DNA of 12,064 bases from positions 1-12,064 of the forward strand of contig CAYNCU010000132.1 of NCBI GenBank assembly GCA_964395765.1, written 5' to 3'. Under the pieces are notes generated by a model, which made no database searches, had not been told where the DNA came from, and saw nothing but the letters and a program-made list of their open reading frames with translations. This stretch comes from DATDPY01 sp964395765. Its GTDB lineage: Bacteria; Bacteroidota; Bacteroidia; Cytophagales; Cyclobacteriaceae. Shown here piece after piece: positions 8,001 through 12,064 of this stretch. The translations under genes and the position numbers were made by a program. How positions within the stretch are numbered: position 1 is the stretch's first letter; each line of letters starts with the position of its first letter.

Positions 8001-8504
8001 ATGAAAACGATCAATCAAATCTTAATAATCCCGGCTTTATTTTTCATGGGTTGTTCAACCTTGAAAATAAGTGAGATCAATAACAGGGAATTAGGGCGTT
8101 TTCAACCCTTAAAACTTACCCCTTCTTATGAGTCAAACAATTTAAGAATGGATATTATAAGACGGACTTATTCGGAGAGTACAGGGGATTCCAACAATGA
8201 AAACACAGTGACTTATAATGTTCCCTGCCACCCCTTCGGATTTGATCTGGGCAACGGACTTTTTTATGACCTGAATGAAAATCTTTCCTTCCGGATCGAC
8301 CACTTCTTTCAAATAAGGTCCCCGCAGGACTTTAAAATATATAATAATAACGGCGGGGTAGGTCAAAAAAGGGGGTCTGTTCTTTACACCTTCCGGAATG
8401 ATTCTCTGCGGATTTCCTACCCGCCTGGGAATGAGGAACATTTCAGGTATTTAATAAAAGTTTTGCCGGACAGTGTGAAAATATTCTTTATTGGCTTATT
8501 GTGA
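8001..8504 (+). CDS. Small lipoprotein of unknown function
   Basis: A 167-residue protein with an N-terminal lipoprotein signal: MKT, hydrophobic 7-16, then MGC with the probable lipidated Cys at 18 followed by Ser. The mature part is polar and rich in Asn, Asp and Arg, with a probable beta-sandwich-like pattern (LRMDIIRRTY, NLSFRIDHFF, VLYTFRNDSLRISY). I recognise no family. The start is the only ATG that keeps the signal peptide; no Shine-Dalgarno site precedes it. A TTTTG word at 7986-7990 lies only ten bases before the start and is too weak to call a promoter. The gene is divergent from the beta-lactamase-fold fusion gene (115-base gap) and 75 bases before the permease gene on the same strand, so co-transcription with the permease is possible. 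Confidence 0.75.
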   Translation: MKTINQILIIPALFFMGCSTLKISEINNRELGRFQPLKLTPSYESNNLRMDIIRRTYSESTGDSNNENTVTYNVPCHPFGFDLGNGLFYDLNENLSFRIDHFFQIRSPQDFKIYNNNGGVGQKRGSVLYTFRNDSLRISYPPGNEEHFRYLIKVLPDSVKIFFIGLL

Positions 8505-8579
8505 TCATTTGAAATTTCTTCATTACTTTTAGCCCTTGTTTTGCAATTACCGGTATAACCGAACTTCTGAGCCTGTATT

Positions 8580-10991
8580 ATGTTTCAATACCTTCTTAAG
8601 CTGGCCATTAGAAATCTTCGCAGGAACTGGACGTATTCTTTTATCAATACGCTTGGTCTTGTCATCGGCCTGAGTTGTGTCCTGGTTATCGGCATATGGG
8701 TTAAAAATGAATTAAGTTATGATCGCTTTGAAAAAAATGCAGCCCGGATTTACAGGCTCACGGTTGAGGTCAATAATGAAGCCAGCGGCATACATTCTCA
8801 TTTTGCAAGATCATGGCAAAAGTGGATCGGCCAGATGCCCGGGTATTTCTCTTCCATTGAATCCATGGCACGACTTTCACCCATGGGCAAAACAGCAATT
8901 AAATTAAATGATGTCAAGTTTAACAGCGATAATGTTTTCCAGTCAAACCCCGAAGTGCTTAAGATCTTTGGCATCAAAGTTCTGGATGGCGATCCTGGTA
9001 AATGCTTATCATCCCCCGGGAAAATTCTCCTGGCCCGGAGCCTGGTTGATAAATATTTTAACGGCCAGGACATAACGGGAAAAACACTATCTATGGCGGG
9101 AGTGTATGATACCGCTTTTTTTGATTACCAGGTTTCGGGAATCTTCAATGATTTCCCTGAAAACTCACATTTTCATCCGCTTGCCCTCGTATCTATGGAT
9201 GACCCTTCCGCCTTTCAGGGATGGGCTTACACCTATCTTTTATTGCGGAAAGGATCCTCTCCAAATGATATTTTGAATCATTTCTCGCCATTTGCAGAAA
9301 AATATCTTACCCGGGAAGAGAGACCGGTAAGCACAATTCATTTACAAAACCTTACACGTATTCATTTGTATTCTCACAAGGACAGGGAAATTGAACAGAA
9401 CGGAGATATAAAACTGGTTCTTTTCTTCAGTATTGCCGGGGGTGTTATTTTCCTGCTTGCTCTTATCAATTACGTGAATATGAGCCTGGCCCTTATTTTC
9501 AGGAAAAAGAAATCTTTAGTCATTAATAAGGTATTCGGCGCAAGACTCTTAAATATATTTTCCGGGTTTTTCATGGAATCATTGCTGATGTTTTTTATAT
9601 CGGCAGTTGTTACGCTGGCTATTGTCAGGTACCTGTCGCATGACCTTACGGATTTTATACCGGTAGGTTATTTTAAATACAACCTGTTGCTTATCCTGGC
9701 ATTCATGCTGATACTCACGTTGATTTCAGCCCTTGTTGTATCGGTTCCGCAACTGCTGGCAATAAGCAGACCTTTTCATCAGTCACAGGAATTTTTTCCG
9801 CAGAAAATGAATCTTGTCAGTATAATGAGATCAAAAAGAACCGGGATAAAACGATTATTGGTTATCTCGCAGTTTACGGCGTCCATTGTCCTGATTATTT
9901 GCGCCGTTTATTTTACAAAACAGAAAAATTACCTGCTTGATCACAGGCTTGGAAAAAACTCAGGAAGAATTCTGCTTCTTGGCAACCTTAACTGGCAGGT
10001 TAAGGACCGGTATTTTCAATTCAAAGACCTGGCTATGCAGAGCCCGCTTATTAAATCGGTTACGGGTACCATGCAGGAGCCTTCCACGGAGTTCATGGAT
10101 GCCATGCCCTTTTCAATGAGTGGATTCCCTGCCTCTAAAAAAGACCTTGAATTGTATGTCTCACCTGTTGATGATAATTTTTTCCGCTTTTTTAAAATAG
10201 GATTGGTTGCCGGAAGAAATTTCTCCCCCTATTCACGTGGAACCCCGAAAGAAGAATACATATTAAATGAATCGGCGGTCCGCTACCTTGGATTTAAAAA
10301 TCCCGAAGATGTAATCGGCAGGGATTTTAAACCGGATTTTGATGTGGAAGGAATCTTTAGGGGGGGGGTAATCACAGGTGTGGTGAAGGATTTTTGCTTT
10401 TCAACTCTCAAATACAAAATCAGGCCGTTGGTTTTTTTCCAGAAACCGATCTGGTACTGGAATTTCATGGTTAAGATCGATAGCTCGGAAACGGAAGAAA
10501 GTATCCGGTACCTTAAATCGGTATGGAATCAGGTATATCCCGAATATGTTTTCGATTATTCGTTTAACGATGAGTCATATAGCCATGCCTATAAAAAGGA
10601 AATATCGCAGGCAAAATTATCCAACTTCTTCATGATTCTGGCCATGATAATTGCCACCCTGGGTTTATACGGACTTACCGCGATCACTACCGAACAAAGA
10701 ACCCGGGAAATCGGAATCAGGAAGGTAGTAGGAGCCCGTTCTTCGGACATTGTGCTCCTCCTTAATAAAGATTTTACGGTTTGGGTTGCCAGTTCGGTTT
10801 TATTGGCCATTCCCATTGCCTGGTATCTGATAAGCCGGTGGAATACCAATTACGCCTACCATGCCACATTATCCTGGTGGGTCTTTTTTGCTGCAGGCGC
10901 AGCTGCCTTGCTGGCCTCCTGGCTCACCATAAGTTATAAGACGGTAAAAGCATCGTTGAAAAACCCCGTTGAAGTTTTAAGACAGGATTAG
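8580..10991 (+). CDS. MacB/FtsX-like ABC transporter permease
   Basis: An 803-residue inner-membrane permease of the MacB/FtsX type (COG0577-like), full length for the Bacteroidota form. Predicted membrane segments: about 20-41, 279-303, 326-350, 367-392, 426-446, 682-702, 737-757 and 766-786. Two large periplasmic domains (about 42-278 and 447-681) separate them. Family landmarks are LKLAIRNLRRN at the start, NELSYDRF at 43-50, GVVKDFCFSTLKYKIRPLVFF after residue 597, REIGIRKVVGA after segment 6 (the cytoplasmic coupling region to the ATPase), and NPVEVLRQD at the end. Such permeases work with a MacB/LolD-like ATPase in moving lipids, peptides or signals across the envelope, often in mechanotransmission. 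No ATPase gene is present here, so it is an orphan in this window. Codons 594-597 contain a run of nine G (10360-10368) that makes the frame fragile. Confidence 0.92.
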   Translation: MFQYLLKLAIRNLRRNWTYSFINTLGLVIGLSCVLVIGIWVKNELSYDRFEKNAARIYRLTVEVNNEASGIHSHFARSWQKWIGQMPGYFSSIESMARLSPMGKTAIKLNDVKFNSDNVFQSNPEVLKIFGIKVLDGDPGKCLSSPGKILLARSLVDKYFNGQDITGKTLSMAGVYDTAFFDYQVSGIFNDFPENSHFHPLALVSMDDPSAFQGWAYTYLLLRKGSSPNDILNHFSPFAEKYLTREERPVSTIHLQNLTRIHLYSHKDREIEQNGDIKLVLFFSIAGGVIFLLALINYVNMSLALIFRKKKSLVINKVFGARLLNIFSGFFMESLLMFFISAVVTLAIVRYLSHDLTDFIPVGYFKYNLLLILAFMLILTLISALVVSVPQLLAISRPFHQSQEFFPQKMNLVSIMRSKRTGIKRLLVISQFTASIVLIICAVYFTKQKNYLLDHRLGKNSGRILLLGNLNWQVKDRYFQFKDLAMQSPLIKSVTGTMQEPSTEFMDAMPFSMSGFPASKKDLELYVSPVDDNFFRFFKIGLVAGRNFSPYSRGTPKEEYILNESAVRYLGFKNPEDVIGRDFKPDFDVEGIFRGGVITGVVKDFCFSTLKYKIRPLVFFQKPIWYWNFMVKIDSSETEESIRYLKSVWNQVYPEYVFDYSFNDESYSHAYKKEISQAKLSNFFMILAMIIATLGLYGLTAITTEQRTREIGIRKVVGARSSDIVLLLNKDFTVWVASSVLLAIPIAWYLISRWNTNYAYHATLSWWVFFAAGAAALLASWLTISYKTVKASLKNPVEVLRQD
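10360..10368 (+). repeat. Homopolymeric G9 tract inside the permease gene
   Basis: Nine G in a row encode the end of Arg594, Gly595, Gly596 and the first base of Val597. With eight G the frame reads AGG GGG GGG TAA and stops at once, after 596 residues. With ten G it runs 35 codons beyond Gly596 and stops at TAA 10472-10474 (window numbering). Both shifts would remove membrane segments 6-8 and the ATPase-coupling motif. Tracts of this length are typical sites of slipped-strand length change. Confidence 0.9.
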
Positions 10992-11007
10992 CAGGTTATA
11001 TTGAACA

Positions 11008-11034
11008 ACAAAATAAGATCGCTTTCGCTATCTT
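11008..11034 (-). terminator. Probable intrinsic terminator of the tRNA-Leu gene
   Basis: On the minus strand, one base after the tRNA discriminator base, AAGATAGC, a GAAA loop and GCGATCTT form an 8-position stem (seven pairs and one A-G mismatch; arms 11027-11034 and 11015-11022). It is followed by the T-rich ATTTTGTT. The GAAA loop closed by C-G is a stable tetraloop. The plus strand has no T-tract after the same hairpin, so it fits termination of the tRNA rather than of the permease. Confidence 0.5.
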
Positions 11035-11035
11035 G

Positions 11036-11117
11036 TGCGCTTGGGGGGACTCGAACCCCCATGCTTTTGGGCACTGCCTCCTGAAGACAGCGTGTATACC
11101 AGTTTCACCACAAGCGC
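11036..11117 (-). tRNA. tRNA-Leu (anticodon CAG)
   Basis: An 82-base class II tRNA. The 7-pair acceptor stem (GCGCTTG with CAAGCGC) is perfect. The D stem is GTG/CAC with the GG pair in its loop. The anticodon stem CTGTC/GGCAG encloses the loop TTCAGGA, with anticodon CAG at 11083-11081. The long variable arm has a TGC/GCA stem, and the T arm is GGGGG-TTCGAGT-CCCCC. The discriminator is A, as expected for leucine tRNAs, and CCA is not encoded. It reads CUG leucine codons. It lies between the permease and the thioredoxin-fold gene and appears to be a single-tRNA unit with its own terminator. Confidence 0.95.
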
Positions 11118-11171
11118 AATGAGGTTCAAAAATAATGATTTTTTTTATAGATAAATGAAAATTAAATATTT

Positions 11172-11240
11172 GGTTATTGAGTTTATTGGGTTCATTAGGT
11201 CCATTGGGGTTCACCCGATTAACCCATTACCTAATCAACC
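11172..11240. repeat. Degenerate 9-base array that folds back into an imperfect hairpin
   Basis: Five 9-base units run from 11172 to 11216: GGTTATTGA, GTTTATTGG, GTTCATTAG, GTCCATTGG and a divergent GGTTCACCC. The following bases (11221-11240) carry the same words in inverted orientation. GGTT 11189-11192 pairs with AACC 11237-11240, ATTAGGT 11194-11200 with ACCTAAT 11229-11235, and GGGTT 11207-11211 with AACCC 11221-11225. That makes 16 pairs around a 9-base loop. It occupies most of the 135-base gap between the thioredoxin-fold gene and the tRNA, both on the minus strand, and could act at the 3' end of the former's message. It lacks a clear T-tract. Confidence 0.65.
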
Positions 11241-11252
11241 ATTAACTTAACA

Positions 11253-11834
11253 TCACACGAGGTCACAGGCATCCGGGGGCATCCATTTGGCGGGCTTACC
11301 TTCCCATTTTATATTACACCCGATCGGGTTGGTTACGGGGACGGATATGGGTTTCCCCGAAGTGAGTTCATCCAGTGCCCGGCCCAGGTCATTCAGGGTC
11401 ATGTTGGAAACATCCCTGGGGCTGTCCACCCCACGACCCGTATAAACCAGTTTCCTGTTTTTGTCGAAAATGTAAAAATGGGGGGTCTTCAGCGCACCAA
11501 AGGCACGGGCAAGTTCTTGTGTATCATCATAGAGATAAAGCCAGGGAAATTTTTTTTCTTCCATCCTTGACACCATATGATCAAAATCGTCTTCCGGGTA
11601 AGTGTGCGGACTGTTCGAATTGATTCCGATAAATTTTACTCCTTTGCCGGAATATTTTTCTGCGGTATCACGCGTCACTTCGTCCGAGCCCAACACATAG
11701 GGGCAATGATTACAGGTGAAAAAAATAACCAGGGTGTCATCCTGATCAAAATCATGAAGTGAATAAGTTTTCCCATCGGTCGCCTTCAATGAAAATGGAA
11801 TAACTTTATCACCTATTTGTAATGTATAGGACAT
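11253..11834 (-). CDS. Thioredoxin-fold redox protein (AhpC/TSA-like, CNHC motif)
   Basis: A 193-residue thioredoxin-family protein related to redoxin/AhpC-TSA domains, with no signal peptide and so probably cytoplasmic. The N-terminal strand region IGDKVIPFSLKATDGKTYSL is typical of the group. The active site FFTCNHCPYV places the redox pair at Cys41 and Cys44. The cis-proline is Pro118 in KTPHFYIFD. The C-terminal part has the conserved TNPIGCNIKW (Cys173) and ends near Cys190. This CNHCP subgroup is widespread in Bacteroidota and other phyla and is usually annotated only as thioredoxin family protein; a peroxidase or disulfide reductase role is likely but the partner is unknown. The ATG at 11834 is preceded by AT-rich sequence without a Shine-Dalgarno site. 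A perfect TAnnTTTG element lies 37 bases upstream. The gene appears monocistronic. Confidence 0.92.
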   Translation of the reverse strand: MSYTLQIGDKVIPFSLKATDGKTYSLHDFDQDDTLVIFFTCNHCPYVLGSDEVTRDTAEKYSGKGVKFIGINSNSPHTYPEDDFDHMVSRMEEKKFPWLYLYDDTQELARAFGALKTPHFYIFDKNRKLVYTGRGVDSPRDVSNMTLNDLGRALDELTSGKPISVPVTNPIGCNIKWEGKPAKWMPPDACDLV

Positions 11835-11871
11835 GATAAAAAAAATAAATTTTACGATCTGATAACATTCA

Positions 11872-11879
11872 CAAATTTA
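11872..11879 (-). promoter_or_regulatory. Candidate -7 element for the thioredoxin-fold gene
   Basis: On the minus strand the sequence is TAAATTTG, an exact match to the Bacteroidota -7 consensus TAnnTTTG, ending 37 bases before the ATG at 11834. No TTG is present at the expected -33 distance, only an AT-rich stretch, so the promoter is supported by one element alone. Confidence 0.45.
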
Positions 11880-11937
11880 ATCATATATATAAAAAATGTT
11901 TCTATATATCAATCTTGATCGCTAAGCGACTTCAGAC

Positions 11938-11979
11938 AATATCCAAATTCCAATATCCAACTTCCAATTCAAGATTCGA
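11938..11979. repeat. Second degenerate 7-base tandem array
   Basis: Six 7-base units run AATATCC, AAATTCC, AATATCC, AACTTCC, AATTCAA and GATTCGA. Read on the minus strand in a shifted phase they become TTGGATA-, TTGGAAT- and TTGGAAG-type words, close to the TTGAANA units at 3346-3387. The array lies just after the presumed minus-strand stop codon at 11982 and about 60 bases upstream of the thioredoxin-fold gene's -7 element. Confidence 0.65.
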
Positions 11980-11981
11980 TA

Positions 11982-12064
11982 TTATAAAGAAAGATCAATG
12001 CCTCCGGTTTCAATCTTCCGGAATCTGCACCCGATCCGGAATTCCGTATATGGATTGACGGTAT
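11982..12064 (-). CDS. Possible 3' end of a gene cut by the window edge
   Basis: A minus-strand frame is open at the right edge and ends in TAA at 11982-11984. Its last residues read NPYTEFRIGCRFRKIETGG and so on, 26 complete codons. The EFRIGCRFRK stretch is faintly like the FGFRCVR end of formylglycine-generating-enzyme (SUMF1-like) domains, which are common in Bacteroidota, but this is too short to claim. A second minus-strand frame ending in TGA at 12010-12012 (IYGIPDRVQIPED at its end) is also open and looks protein-like. Only one can be real. The bases to the left of both stops become repeat DNA, which fits a gene end in this area. Confidence 0.35.
   Translation of the reverse strand, partial: TVNPYTEFRIGCRFRKIETGGIDLSL

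Noticed and set aside
10996..11214. Minus-strand reading frame of 72 codons across the tRNA region
   Set aside because: It overlaps the whole tRNA-Leu gene and the 9-base array; its translation is the tRNA read as protein.
11036..11252. tRNA-Leu as a mobile-element attachment site
   Set aside because: No integrase, no direct duplication of the tRNA 3' end, and no accessory cargo are visible nearby.
11919..11929. Short perfect hairpin TCGC-TAA-GCGA
   Set aside because: Only four pairs and no T-tract on either strand; it is expected by chance in a sequence of this length.

Overview
The window looks like chromosomal DNA from a member of the Bacteroidota, probably an uncultured Bacteroidales- or Marinilabiliales-like lineage. 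The evidence is Bacteroidota-style short lipoproteins and signal peptides, a roughly 800-residue MacB/FtsX-type permease of the kind common in that phylum, little use of Shine-Dalgarno sites (only one start has a good one), promoter-like TAnnTTTG -7 elements, and AT-rich spacers. No rRNA, insertion sequence, integrase, CRISPR array or phage gene was found.

Left part (2-3847): the window opens inside a large gene. Its visible part is the tail of a trypsin-like domain whose nucleophile position appears changed to Asp, followed by about 30 head-to-tail 34-residue TPR units. A convergent small lipoprotein gene follows. The 72-base gap between the two holds a degenerate 7-base tandem array.

Middle part (3848-7885): a 298-base spacer with a degenerate 8-base array leads to a short-chain dehydrogenase with a TTG start and then an exported YciI-domain protein, probably one transcription unit. 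Converging on them is a 718-residue exported protein that joins a serine beta-lactamase/esterase domain to a C-terminal DUF4185-like, beta-propeller-type domain.

Right part (7886-12064): a divergent 115-base region separates the fusion gene from a small lipoprotein gene, followed by a MacB/FtsX-like permease. The permease reading frame contains a run of nine G at 10360-10368. Loss of one G gives an immediate stop, and gain of one G gives a stop 35 codons later. Next come a minus-strand tRNA-Leu(CAG) with its own terminator-like hairpin, a degenerate 9-base array that folds back on itself, a thioredoxin-fold redox protein with a CNHC motif, a second 7-base array, and the probable last codons of a further minus-strand gene cut by the right edge.

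The genes do not form an obvious single pathway. The themes are cell-envelope proteins (lipoproteins, permease, exported hydrolase, secreted YciI) and redox enzymes. The two most unusual features are the G9 tract in the permease and the recurring degenerate 7-, 8- and 9-base-period arrays in the spacers, which no gene explains.
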